This document shows positions 39,470-48,564 of a DNA stretch of 64,000 bases, one piece after another. The DNA lies in the NCBI GenBank assembly GCA_963575745.1, contig CAUYUJ010000170.1:95001-159000 (forward strand). Reading direction: 5' to 3'. This DNA is from Prorocentrum cordatum. Taxonomy: Eukaryota; Sar; Dinophyceae; Prorocentrales; Prorocentraceae. Every line of letters begins with the position of its first letter. Position 1 is the first letter of the stretch. Made by a program: the position numbers and the translations under genes. The notes beneath the pieces are model-generated. The model saw nothing but the letters and a program-made list of their open reading frames with translations, searched no databases and had not been told where the DNA came from.

Positions 39470-40360
39470 GACCTCGTGGCCCTCAGTGCCGCCCTGGCGG
39501 CCGTCAGTGTGGCCTCCGCCGAGACGTGGTTCTCCTGCCTGAGGGCGTGGTACGCGAGGCAGGCAACTGCGATGGACTCGGCGCTCTCGTTGGACTGGTC
39601 GGTGAGGCCGAGCTTCGCGAACTCGGTGGAGAGGGCGGCCGCGCCGCATGCACGTCCCACAGCCTGCGCCAGTGGCGCGCAGACCAGGTAGTGGCGCATC
39701 TTGTCTTGGCCATTGGCGCAGCCGAAGATGCACGGGCGCCTACCGCACGGGTAGGCGATGCGGTAGGATGTGAGCCATGAAAAGGGCAGTGTCCTCATCC
39801 ACGCTGTCGCCCACGATGGGGGCAGTCTCTTCATGGCGGCCTGGATGTCTTGCATGATGGAGGGGTTGTGGAAGAAGAACTCGCCAGCGTGCGGGAGCTC
39901 CTTCACGATGCGGTCCTGCAGGAAGGGCCCGATGCGGTCGGGCCCGCTGGTGGCCAAGGCCGAGTCGAAGGCGTGCTTCTGCGCAAGGCCAGGCTGCTCG
40001 TTGGCGACAGCCGCCCGCGAGGCCTCGACCGCTGGCGCCACGATCTGGCGGGGGTAGTACACGTGGTCAGAGGTGGCCGACACGATCTGGTGCATCGTCT
40101 CCACGAAGGCCTGTGTCTTCCACCACGGCGGTGAGAGATGGAGAGCACCTCGCGCGGCGCCCCCGAGGGTCTGCTGGATGCCGTAGGAGTTCAAGCCCTC
40201 GTGCAGCCTCTCGCGGATCTCGGTGAACTTCTTGAATGTCGAGGTCGCCGCGCGGACGATCGTCGCAATCATGCTGAGCTGGAGCGACCTCGGTGCGGGA
40301 ACTCCCCAGTTCTTCAAGAAGGGCCAGTCCTTCAGTCTGAAGGCACCGTTCGGGAAGCGC
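39470..40360 (-). pseudogene. 5'-truncated LINE (non-LTR retrotransposon) C-terminal fragment
   Basis: About 295 codons are open on the minus strand. The sequence shows the C-terminal architecture of dinoflagellate non-LTR reverse transcriptases: a region beginning NGAFRLKDWPFLKNWGVPAP, then helical segments (VEASRAAVANEQPGLAQKHA, GPFLQDRIVKELPHAGEFF), and a Cys/His cluster CGRRPCIFGCANGQDKMRHYLVC (two Cys, FGC, then H..L.C) followed by APLAQAVGRACG. The reverse-transcriptase fingers/palm and endonuclease are missing. Upstream the frame runs into a GGA tract (40360-40396), so the copy is 5'-truncated, as is typical of target-primed reverse transcription. After about residue ATRSMKK the frame becomes compositionally odd. 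Not expected to be active. Confidence 0.65.
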
Positions 40361-40396
40361 AGGAGGAGGAGGAGGAGGAGGAGGAGGAGGAGGAGA
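40358..40396 (+). repeat. (GGA)n tract at the LINE truncation point
   Basis: A short pure GGA run directly at the 5' end of the LINE-like frame. Confidence 0.9.
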
Positions 40397-40471
40397 AGGG
40401 GAACGAGGAGCAGAAGGAGGCCCCCACCCTTTCGGGCGCCCCCCTCCTTGGACGCCCCCCTCCTCCTCCGA

Positions 40472-40686
40472 GGCCTCCTGGATGGTGTCCGAGTGGATGG
40501 GGTCGGAGGATCTCGCCGCATCGCCGATGCATCGGCAATGCTCTGGCGACGTCGGCGCTGCATCGCCGACGTCGGCGCGGCGAAGATGGGGCCCCACATC
40601 GAGCCGCATCGCTGGTGCATCGCCGATGCATCGGCGATGCGGCGCGATCCTCCGACCCCATCTACTCCGACCCCATCTAGGAGGCC
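40472..40686. mobile_element. J-family TIR element, ~75-bp inverted repeats
   Basis: GGCCTCCT(G/A)GATGG.GTC(C/G)GAG, then GATGGGGTCGGAGGATC and CGCCGCATCGCCGATGCATC, are present at both ends in inverse order with few mismatches. Total length is 215 bp, and the arms contain the palindrome GCCGATGCATCGGC. A half copy lies at 63030-63105. Confidence 0.85.
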
Positions 40687-41065
40687 TAGACCAGCCAGGG
40701 CCATGCAGCGAACCCGGGCGGACTACGAAGTTGCTCCCATACCTGGGTCGTCGGAGCGTCGGAGGAGGGGTGGATGGGGCGGCTTCGCACGAGGCGGCAG
40801 GGGGCCCTGCCTTGAAGAACAAACATATGTTGGGCGCATCTGTTGGCGTCCGCAGGCTTTCCGCCGCCTAGAGCTGTGAGAGGGAAGGTAACCCCTGGAT
40901 CCCATCGAGCGCGGGGCCCTGCCTGGAGCGCCTCGCGTGGTCCCCCCAAACGCGGGCCGACCACAGAAAGGATCCCAGAGGGCACCGGCTGACCCCCCGG
41001 TTGGCGCTGACCCCCAGTGCGTGTCACCGCGACCTCTTCCTCCCTCAAAACTCTTCGAACCTCCC
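40687..41065. other. unassigned stretch
   Basis: No repeats or supported gene. Open frames are short and Pro/Arg-rich. Confidence 0.35.
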
Positions 41066-41067
41066 TT

Positions 41068-41295
41068 CCTCCTCCTCCTCCTCCTCCTCCTCCTCCTCTT
41101 CCTCCTCCTCCTCCTCCTCATCCTCCTCCTCCTCTTCCTCCTCCCCGTCCTCCTCTTCCTCCTTCTGTCTCCCTCACCCTGTCTCCCTCGTCCTGTCTCT
41201 CTCTCACCTCCTATACCCCTCCTCCCGTTTCCCTCCTCCCGTCTCCCTCCTCGTCCTCCTCCCCCTCCTCCTCCTCCTCCCCCTCCTCCTCCTCA
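41068..41295 (+). repeat. (TCC)n-rich polypyrimidine tract
   Basis: TCC runs interrupted by CTGTCTCCCTC units. Confidence 0.9.
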
Positions 41296-41313
41296 GCGTC
41301 CGCCTCGCCCTCC

Positions 41314-41450
41314 CTAATTCATCCCGTCGCCCACCGGGGCGGGGAACCTCAGCCGCTTCACGCCCACCGCGACCGAGGCCTCCAGGCCGCGTATGAACGA
41401 TGGCGCGAACAGGCCCCAGTCCTCGCCGCGGCCGCAGGGCCGAGAGCAGG
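41314..41450 (-). CDS. candidate C-terminal exon between TCC and GGA tracts
   Basis: The minus frame ends in TAG and reads GRGEDWGLFAPSFIRGLEAS VAVGVKRLRFPAPVGDGMN. This mixed, non-repetitive composition contrasts with the polypyrimidine/polypurine tracts on both sides (41068-41295 and 41451-41535). No clear acceptor AG could be assigned, and the upstream frame runs into poly-Ser/Cys encoded by the tract. No family was recognised. It resembles the other short exons trapped between GGA/TCC arrays in this window. It could also be a decayed gene fragment. Confidence 0.3.
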
Positions 41451-41535
41451 AGGACGACGAGCAAGAGGAGCAGGAGGAGCAGGAGGGGGAAGGGGGAGGA
41501 GGAGGGGGAAGGGGGAGGAGGAGGAGGAGGAGGAC
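41451..41535 (+). repeat. (GGA)n-rich tract
   Basis: GGA/GGGGAA purine triplets. Confidence 0.9.
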
Positions 41536-41599
41536 GAGGACCTGAGTAAACCCAAGACGGATCGGCGATGCTGCCATAAGCCGTTCCTCCAAGTGCCCT

Positions 41600-42190
41600 C
41601 TTGACATGTCCCTGCAAGAACTCGTACTCGTTGCGGGCTGTGCCCCGAAGACAGCCGTCTGAGAATCCTCAATCGTGCCAGAGCGCCTTTCTTTGGACCT
41701 CAACGCCGCGAATCCTTTGCGTCCAGAGAATCCTCAACCGCACCAGGACACCACTGATAGGACTTCAGCGCCGCGAATCAACGTGACTGCTGCGTCCTGA
41801 CAGTCCTGAAGTGTGCCAGAACACCGTTCCTGGGACTTCGACGATGCGAGCCCCTGAAACGGTTGCAAACTGTTAAAATGGATGTGCGCAGCGGTAATGC
41901 CATAGTCACATGCTGAAAAGAAGCCGACCTCCATTCCTGAAACTGCTGCAAACTTTCGAGGTGAATATACGCGGCGTTAGGGCGATTGAAAGCGTGCCGC
42001 CTTCCGTTATTGGAAGTGCTGCAAACTGTTAAGTGCGCGGCGCTAAAGCGAGAACCACAATTTGAAAACCAGCCGACCTTCATCCTTGAGACTGCTGCGA
42101 CTTCATGCTTCAGGATCGCACATGGTGAAGTCTCAGTCGAAACGCCCGGCCCACCCTACTGACACACCTGGGGGTGCGACAGGGAGGAGT
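41600..42190 (+). repeat. C-family composite, copy 4
   Basis: GCCGCGAATC units (41690-41840), ~85-bp GTGCGCGGCG(C)TAA.GCGAGA units (41850-42080) and the end block GAAACGCCCGGCCC...GGGTGCGACAGGGAGGAG (to 42190), in the same order as copy 1. Confidence 0.8.
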
Positions 42191-42254
42191 TAGAACAAAG
42201 GAATTGGGATGGAGATGGAACAAGAGGACGAAAACGAAAGCGGGAGGACAGGGA

Positions 42255-42325
42255 ACAGGGGGAGGAGAGAGGAGGAGGAAGGGGAGGAGGAGAACGAAGA
42301 GGCGGAAGAGGACGACGATGAATTA
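42255..42325 (+). repeat. GGA/GAAGA purine tract
   Basis: GAGGAGGAAGGGGAGGAGG-type triplets. Confidence 0.8.
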
Positions 42326-42489
42326 ACACACACGAATAACAAGTATAGATGCACAAAAGATGTTACCAGCTCGCTTCGATTCGCCTGTAATATCTTGATC
42401 GCATGGGGCCAGCGAAGCGCGCTGCGACCGGTAGTCGCCAGCACCGTGGCGTGTTCCGGCAATGGGGCCCACGGGGCACGCAAGGCTGA

Positions 42490-43415
42490 CAGGACCCTTG
42501 GGCTCCTCTAGGCCCGAGGTCCGAAAGGCTTTCCACCGCCATTGGGGCCCAAAAGCTCAGAGCGCGCATGTGGAAGGGGGGTACTTCGGGCAGCGCGGCC
42601 TCTGGGGATCATGAGGTTCCGAGAGCCCGCAGCCGCAGTTGAACTCCGAGGGTTCCTCGGGCTGATGAGCCCAGTGGGCGTGGAGGCTCGTAGGGTCCTG
42701 GGCCTCACAGAGGCCACTGGCTCTTGGGCCCCATAGTGGGTCGGCCCGTAGCTTCTGAGAGGCTCCTGGACCTCAACAGGGTAAGTCTAGCAATTCTGCC
42801 CAGGAGGCTCATAGCATTCAGAGCGGGTCGTCGGGGCCATGAGGCTCACAGGGCCGACGGGGCTCCTATGGCTCACAGGGCTCCGAGGCTCGTGGGAGCC
42901 GCACGGGCCGTGGGACCCATGAGGCCGATAGGGCGCATGGGGCTCGCAGGCCGCAGGAGGGCTAGATGAGGCCTAGAAGCGACATGGGGCCCATAGGGCT
43001 TGCCGGGCCCGCAGGGCTCAGAGGGAGGGCTCGTCGGGCTCCTAGGGCTCACAGGGCCCACAGAACCCATAGGGCTTACTGGGCCCATAGAGCTCGCATG
43101 GCTCGCAGGGCTCACGAGGCTTCTATCCATCGTAGGCTCACAGGCGACACTGGTCCCATAGGGATTATAGGGCACAAAGGGCTGGTAGGCCCCTGCGGCT
43201 CGCACGGTCCATGGGGCTCATACGGCTCATAGGGCTCGTGAGCGTACGTGTTGCAGCGGGCTCGTAGGGGTCACAGGGCGGACAAGGGCAGATGGGGCTG
43301 TGAGGGCTCGCAGCGCTGACGGGGTCGTAAGGCTCGCAAGGCTTGCAGGGCTGGCACGGTGGTCGGGCTCCTAGGCGTCGCAGGGCTCGGGAGCTCATTG
43401 GGCTCGCGGGCCCGT
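42490..43415 (+). repeat. GGGCTC(A/G)CAGG minisatellite
   Basis: Short 9-15-bp degenerate units (GGGCTCACAGGGCCCATAGG) run for more than 900 bp and are densest at 42830-43420. Confidence 0.85.
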
Positions 43416-43716
43416 GAAGCTCCTCTTCAACCGCGTCATGACGTCCACTGCCTTGTCGTGCCTGTCGTGCAACTGGTGAGTGGATGGACCTCCGAGGGCT
43501 CTGGGGAGAGGCTTCTCGGGGGCCCCCTGGGGGGGGCGCACGGGGCCCGAAGGGCCCACGGCGCCCTCGGAGCCCGTCCCGCGGGGCCATGCGTGCGGGC
43601 GGCCTCGCGGCCTCTTTGGGCCGCCTCGGGGCCTCCTTGACAGCTGGCTGCGCCGCTCGCACTATGTGAGAGCGCGGGATCGCGCGCTCAGGGCTTGGGA
43701 GCGTCTTGCTGATTAG
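43416..43716 (+). CDS. 3' end of a gene, two exons with a GT-AG intron
   Basis: Exon A reads PVKLLFNRVMTSTALSCLSC N and ends at 43475 in a strong donor CTG|GTGAGT. Exon B starts after TTGACAG at 43644 and reads WLRRSHYVRARDRALRAWER LAD followed by TAG (43714-43716). Joining them keeps frame through a split Cys codon; the intron is 168 bp and G-rich. The Cys-rich end of exon A and the basic/aromatic exon B are non-repetitive, unlike the minisatellites on both sides. Upstream, exon A merges into the GGGCTC array, so its acceptor is unknown. No family was recognised. Evidence is the splice signals and the frame match only. Confidence 0.45.
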
Positions 43717-43789
43717 GCTTTGGCACGTGATTGAAAACGGCTACCACGCAACCTCCCACAAACTGATGAAGGTGGCCTCTCAAGGCCTT

Positions 43790-44125
43790 CGTGGGGATCC
43801 TTTTGGGGCTCTTTTGGGCCGTCTGGCGGCCTTCCTGGGCTGTCCTGGGACCCGCCGTCTAGGAGGCGTTTGGACCGGCTTGGGGTCCTTTTGGGGAAAT
43901 GTGTGCGCCGTCCTGTGACGATCTGTGGGGTCTCTCAAGCCGTCTTGGACGCCATGGAAACCAAAGAAGCGAATATGTTGAACCTGCACGTTTCTCTAAG
44001 GGAGTGGTGCGATGTGTGCGTCTTGGGGGTCCCCCTGGGGGCCTCTCGAGACGTCTCGGGGGCCTCTTGGGGGCCTCCTGGGCCGTCTTGCCGCCACCTC
44101 AGGTCCTCCCTCTCTGAGCGCTCGT
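43790..44125 (+). repeat. GGGCCGTCTTGGGGCC minisatellite, distant block
   Basis: Units such as CTTTTGGGCCGTCTGGCGGCC and GGGGGCCTCTTGGGGGCC, from the same superfamily as the 17-26 kb blocks but more diverged. Confidence 0.8.
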
Positions 44126-44335
44126 GGGCCGTGCTGGAGCGGCCTCGGGCCGCGTCGGGGCTCCGCGGGGCCGTCCGGGAAGCGATCCGGGGCCCGCCGA
44201 GGCGGAGAAAGGACGGCCCGGAGGGCAGCCGCGTGGGTCGGAGCGCCCAGGGCCGAGCTTATGTTCGGGGGGTCCTGCCAAAAATATTCGGTGAGGGATA
44301 AAGGGTGTATGTACATAGAAGTACATGCATAAACC
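44126..44335. other. unassigned GC-rich spacer
   Basis: No repeat or gene is supported between the minisatellite and the TATG array. Confidence 0.35.
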
Positions 44336-45165
44336 AGTTGTAAGCATGCATGCGTGCATGCATGGATGTGTGCACGGGTGGCTGTACGTGTGTATGATGC
44401 TTGTATGTTTGTATGTGTGCCTGTATGTTTGTATGGTTGTTTGTTTGTATGGTTGTATGTGTGTATGTTGGTTTGGTTGTTTGTTTGTTTGTCTACCCGT
44501 GTGTGTTTGTTTGTATGTGTGTAAGTATGCGTGCATGCATACATGCATGCATGCATGTATGCATGCATGTATGTGTGTATGTATGTATGTATTGTTGTAT
44601 GTATGTGTGCATGCATGTATGCATGTGTGCATGTATGCATGTATGCATGCATGCATGTATGCGTGTATGCATGTATGCATGTGTGCATGTGTGCATGTGT
44701 GCATGTGTGCATGTGTGCATGTATGCGTGTATGTATGTATGTATGTACGTATGTATGTATGGATGGATGTATGGATGTATGGGTGTGTGTATGTGTGTAT
44801 GTATGTATGGATGTATGTATGTATGTGTGTATGTATGTGTGTTTGTATGTTTGTTTGTATGTATGTAGGCTGGTATGCATGCATGGATGGATGTATGTAT
44901 GCGTGTATGTATGTATGAATGCATGCGTGTATGTATGTATGGATGTATGTATGTGTATGTATGTATGCATGTATACATATATGTGTGTATGTTGGTATGC
45001 ATGCACGGATGTATGTATGCATGTATGTATGCATACATGTTTGGTTGTATCTGTGTGTAGGTATGTATGTGAAGATGCATGTGTTCGTGCATGTATGTAC
45101 ATGCATGCATGAACCTGCGTACGTATTTATATATGTGTTTATGTATTTCTGTTTGTTTGAGCAGA
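44336..45165 (+). repeat. (TATG)n / (TGCA)n tetranucleotide array, ~830 bp
   Basis: TATGTATG with TGCATGCA, TGTG and GGATG variants. Cys/Met/Val frames on + and His/Thr/Ile frames on - are products of the array. Confidence 0.97.
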
Positions 45166-45179
45166 TGTAAACACTTATA

Positions 45180-45334
45180 CAGATCTAATACGAGCAGGGC
45201 TGGATATTGGCGTGCCCTGGGGGGGAAGGGTCAGCGGCGCCGCATGCCTCGGCCCTGTCGCGCGCCGCTCGTGCCCGCACAGCGCCCTGATGGCTCACCT
45301 GGAGTCGAAGATGCGACTGTTGCTGCCGTCGGGC
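45180..45334 (-). CDS. two candidate exons flanking an 82-bp GT-AG intron
   Basis: On the minus strand the first exon reads PDGSNSRIFDS and ends at 45299 in a consensus donor CCAG|GTGAGC. The intron (45298-45217) ends with a polypyrimidine tract, CCTTCCCCCCCAG. The next exon continues in frame as RARQYPALLVLDLYKCLHLL then KQTEIHKHIYKYVRRF, before dissolving into the TATG array near 45130. Upstream, the first exon abuts the long GGA array (45340-46020), where an acceptor may be GTCGAG|CCC. The splice signals are among the best in the window. The protein is unrecognised, and the true downstream end is unclear because the frame enters a microsatellite. Confidence 0.4.
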
Positions 45335-45339
45335 TCGAC

Positions 45340-46020
45340 CCGAGGAGGACGAGGAGGAGGAGGACGAGGAGGGAGGAGGAGTGGTGGAGTAGGCGGCTGT
45401 GGACGAGGGGGGGAGGACGAGGAGAAGATGGAGGAGGAGGACAGACGAGCAGGAGAAGGATGAGGAGGAGGAGGAAGAGGAGAAGGATTCTGAAAAAGAA
45501 GAAACAACATAAGAGTGGAGGAGGAGGCGGATGTGGACGAGGGGAAGAGGACGAGGAATAGGAGGAGGAGGAAGAGGAGGAGGACGAGGAGGAGGAGGAG
45601 GGAAGACGAGCAGGAGGATAACGAGGAACAGGAGAGGGAGGAGGAGGCATAGGAGGAGAGGGAGGAGGAGGATGATTAGGAGGAGGATGAGGAATACTAA
45701 TAATAATAGTAATAATAGCGGAAATATAAGAACAAAAAGAAGAATAGCAGTAGCAATAATCATATGAATACAACTAAGAACAAAAACAGAAGAGTGGAGG
45801 AGGAGGCGGATGTGGACGAGGGGGCGGAGAAAATAGGAGACGGAGGAGGAGGAGGAGGAGGAGGAGGGGGAGGAGGAGGGAAGACGAACATGAGGAAATT
45901 GAGGAGGAGGAGGCGGAAGAGGAGGAGCAGGAGGAGGAAGAAGAGAAATAGAGTAGAGGAGGAGGCGGATGCGGGAGAGGGGGGGGGGACAAGGAGAAGA
46001 AGGAGGAGGCGGAGGAGGAG
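45340..46020 (+). repeat. (GGA)n-rich array, ~680 bp
   Basis: GGAGGA/GACGAGGA triplets, with AT-richer interruptions at 45490-45520 and 45680-45790. It contains repeated ~45-bp blocks with AGGAGGCGGATGTGGACGAG at 45519 and 45799. Confidence 0.9.
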
Positions 46021-46180
46021 CTTCGAACACGTATCGAATTGGTTCTGCAATTTCCCATGCCTGGAAGCCAATTTCGCGCCCGGGGACTCTCAGAAACCGC
46101 GCGGTTCCTAAATGAGCGCCTGGTCAGGATGGATTGCGGGAGGGGTCCCGGAATCGATGTTGTTTGGGTCCTCGAAAGGG
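46021..46180 (+). CDS. candidate internal exon between GGA arrays
   Basis: On + the frame reads LRTRIELVLQFPMPGSQFRA, RGLSETARFLNERLVRMDCG and RGPGIDVVWVLERG. It is entered from a GAGGAG|CTTCGA acceptor at the end of the GGA array and leaves at AAAGGG|GTGAGG (46181). Composition is balanced with well-placed hydrophobics, unlike the flanking Glu runs; without splicing the frame would stop within the next GGA tract at about 46200. The length of 160 nt is typical for an internal exon. No domain could be named. The opposite-strand frame is also open but less protein-like. Confidence 0.4.
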
Positions 46181-46229
46181 GTGAGGAGGAGGAGGAGTAA
46201 GAGAAAGAGGAGGAGGAATGGAATGCAAT

Positions 46230-46430
46230 GGAACGGAGTGGCATGGACTTCGATGTAACTCCTGGAGACTTGTGCTACAACTAGGCTGCGCCGTGCCACT
46301 GCCAATTGCTGCTGCACAGCTGCCTGCTGAAAAGTCTCCGAGGTGAGACCCGCACGACCTCCACAATTGCGACATAGGCCGCCGCGCTTGACGGCAACAC
46401 TGGCCACGGGCCAGCAAACCCATTGGCGGG
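46230..46430 (-). CDS. weak candidate exon, hypothetical
   Basis: A minus frame reads CWPVASVAVKRGGLCRNCGG, RAGLTSETFQQAAVQQQLAV and ARRSLVVAQVSRSYIEVHAT. Non-repetitive and mixed in composition, with a CRNCGG pair that could be part of a zinc site. No acceptor or donor was assigned, and it then merges into hydrophobic runs encoded by the GGA tract at 46180-46215. Family unknown. Confidence 0.25.
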
Positions 46431-46844
46431 CACGCAGCCCACTCTTAGGGGGTTGGCTCTTGGGCGCAGGTCTCGTCGTTTCCTCCCCCCCTCCCACGAA
46501 CGCGCCGCCTCCCCTCCCCCTCCCCCTCCCATGACCCCCGAATCCCCCCCCCTGTTACTGCTGGAGCCTCTCGAGGGAGGCGGCAAGACAATTTCAGGGG
46601 TGGCAGGGGGCTGAGAATGTGTATACACATTGGCCTTGTTGCGCATGCTACTCAGCACATCAGCCCTCACTGTGCTACGACTGACGCGTTCCTGAATCCC
46701 TCCGAACTGCCCAAAGAACGAATCGTGGCCTGCTGCAGGTCATCCAGGAAAAGCCCTCTCCAATGGGCCCCGCGGGGCCGCTCCCATCAGGAGGCACCCT
46801 CCCTCCATCTCGATCGGTCTCTCCACTAGGTCGGCCATGCGGGG

Positions 46845-46857
46845 GGGGGGGGGGGGC
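46845..46857 (+). repeat. poly-G run
   Basis: A homopolymer of about 13 G. The surrounding 46620-47040 stretch is otherwise non-repetitive and without a supported gene. Confidence 0.8.
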
Positions 46858-47019
46858 AACTCGGCACTTCGGCGGCACTTGTGCATCACGAGCGCCTTCG
46901 GCGGCTGGCCCTCCATCTTTTTGATTTACCCCCAAAAAAGATAACCCTTTGGGAGGGGACCTGAGCTAGGAGGATAAGACACATGAGGGATAAGGGAGGT
47001 CTGTTCTGAAGATGCATCA

Positions 47020-47310
47020 GGCCAAACCGCCCAGATGTATGATCCCTAATGTGAAGACGGGGACCTCAATGCGGCCACGTCTTGTTATTAGGTTTAGGGG
47101 TCCTTTCGTTCTCGATGAATCATCTGCACGCTCTTGATCCGAAAGATACCAAAGGCGCGGTACAGGACCTGCCTCCCCACGTTCTTTGAGTCTGTCCTCG
47201 TAGCAGTGATGGAGCTCATCGATCCATTTCTTGTTCTCCTGCTCCCCCCCGTGGTCCCGATGCCTCCGTGCGCCACTCCAAATACTGCACCGCTGCCATC
47301 GGCACCATGC
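47020..47310 (-). pseudogene. coding-like segment with a frame break at a G7 run
   Basis: On the minus strand, MVPMAAVQYLEWRTEASGPR (from about 47310) continues one frame over, after a G7 homopolymer (47246-47252), as EQENKKWIDELHHCYEDRLK, ERGEAGPVPRLWYLSDQERA and DDSSRTKGPLNLITRRGRIE VPVFTLGIIHLGGLA, then TGA. Both halves have a natural amphipathic composition rather than a repeat signature. A one-base indel in the homopolymer would explain the break, whether sequencing error or real mutation. The function is not recognised. Competing frames here are also open, so confidence is limited. Confidence 0.35.
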
Positions 47311-47755
47311 GATGAGGGGGCCCTCAGTCCTTGAGCAGCTTCTTGGCCTCCTCGTCGCCCCATTATGCTTTCTCGCTGAAGACTTGGGAGGTGTCGTTGA
47401 TTAGCCTTTTTCCCGCCGTCGTGCATGCCACTGCGTGCCCGCCATCGGCGGGAACATCCTTTTGTTTCCAAGACGCTGGCCAACATCTCCGCCGTCTCCC
47501 CGCAGCTGCTGAGCAGAGAGGCGGGCGACGACGCTCTGCAGTCCTCTGGGCTGCCGCTGCCCCTGCTTGGGCGAGCGCGTTCCACTACTCGCAAAGTAGC
47601 CGCTCGCACGAGCTTGTTTTTTTATTGGGGGGGGGGTAGCGCCCGTTACGGGGGGGGGGTCCGGCCCCAAGTTGGGGGTAACGGTAACGCGCGGCGGGGC
47701 TCTCGCACGGGCCCTGGTACTTATTACCAGCACAACTGTCGGCACGGTAGGCTTC

Positions 47756-47790
47756 GTCGTCGTCGTCGTCGCCGCTGTCGTCGTCGAAGC
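47756..47790 (+). repeat. (CGT)n microsatellite
   Basis: CGTCGTCGTCGTCGTCGCC, short. Confidence 0.8.
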
Positions 47791-47934
47791 CTGGATCTGC
47801 CTCGCCTCCTCCCCCGCGCGCGCCAACTCTGAGCAGGGGAGGGCCGGAGGCCCGGCACGGCGTGCCGCTGCCGAGCCTCTCTCGGCCCCCCCCCCCCCGG
47901 CACGGCAGCTCCCGAGACCCAGACGAAGCTTAGG

Positions 47935-48125
47935 CTCAGGTCGGGCTCGTCCTCCTACAGGGGGATGTTCGACGAAAAATAAGAAATGCCCTAAAAATAA
48001 TCAAACACTAATCCCAAAATAGTCCAGGCACTATCTTTTTAATATTGTTTGACCTTTTGGGGGGCATGTTTGGGGTACTTTCATTTTTCGTCGAAAATCC
48101 CCCTGTAGGGGGACACGCCCGACAT
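47935..48125. mobile_element. TIR-A family element, copy 3
   Basis: 191 bp; both arms carry GTCGGGC, CTACAGGGGGAT, TTCGACGAAAAAT. AAGCTTAGG occurs at 47926-47934 and 48126-48134, an 8-9-bp target duplication. AT-rich non-coding interior. Confidence 0.85.
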
Positions 48126-48129
48126 AAGC

Positions 48130-48564
48130 TTAGGTCGGGCATGTCCTCCTACAGGCGGACTTCCTGGGCGAAAATTGAAGGGTAGTCAAAACATAGTCAT
48201 CGCCAGAAATAAAAATAAAGATCGCCCCCAGACAATCCCACCAGCCCTCTGGGCGCAGGTGGTCTGGGGCGTTTCCTTTTCCAACCTCCTCCCGTTCCCT
48301 GCTCGGGAGGTTTACCTCCCCCCCCCTCCCTGCGTCTGGACGGGCTCCCCCGCGAGCGCGGGCGGGGAGGCCGAGGACCGAGGGGCAGGCCTCCGGCCAC
48401 GGCCGGCCAGCCGCTGAGGCCAGTCCGAGCCAGAGCGGCTTGAGCCAAGGCTTGAGCCAGGCTACGGAATGGTGGGGATACGCGAAGAGTCAAGAATCGC
48501 GAAGAGTCAAGAGTTGTTCAACCATGTTTGAGTGTTCCTCCTGTAGGGGGACGCACCCGACTCA
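48130..48564. mobile_element. TIR-A family element, copy 4, enlarged, containing a spliced-leader relic
   Basis: The left arm (TTAGGTCGGGCATGTCC, CTCCTACAGGCGGA) abuts copy 3. The right arm ends TCCTCCTGTAGGGGGACG..CCCGACTCAA. At 435 bp it is more than twice the family length. The extra interior (about 48240-48520) is GC-rich and includes the spliced-leader-like tandem at 48439-48467. Confidence 0.6.
48439..48467 (-). other. tandem decayed dinoflagellate spliced-leader relics
   Basis: The minus strand reads TCCGTAGCC-TGGCTCAAG immediately followed by CC-TTGGCTCAAG. The leader is 5'-TCCGTAGCC, ATTTTGGCTCAAG-3'. The first unit lacks ATTT; the second is the part downstream of the internal AG (CCATTTTGGCTCAAG), short of three bases. 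This order, a full leader then a truncated leader, is what two rounds of trans-splicing and retroposition leave. Confidence 0.6.

Noticed and set aside
44336-45112. Cys-rich + frames resembling keratin-associated or metallothionein-like proteins
   Set aside because: Products of TATG/TGTG tetranucleotides; they end with the array.
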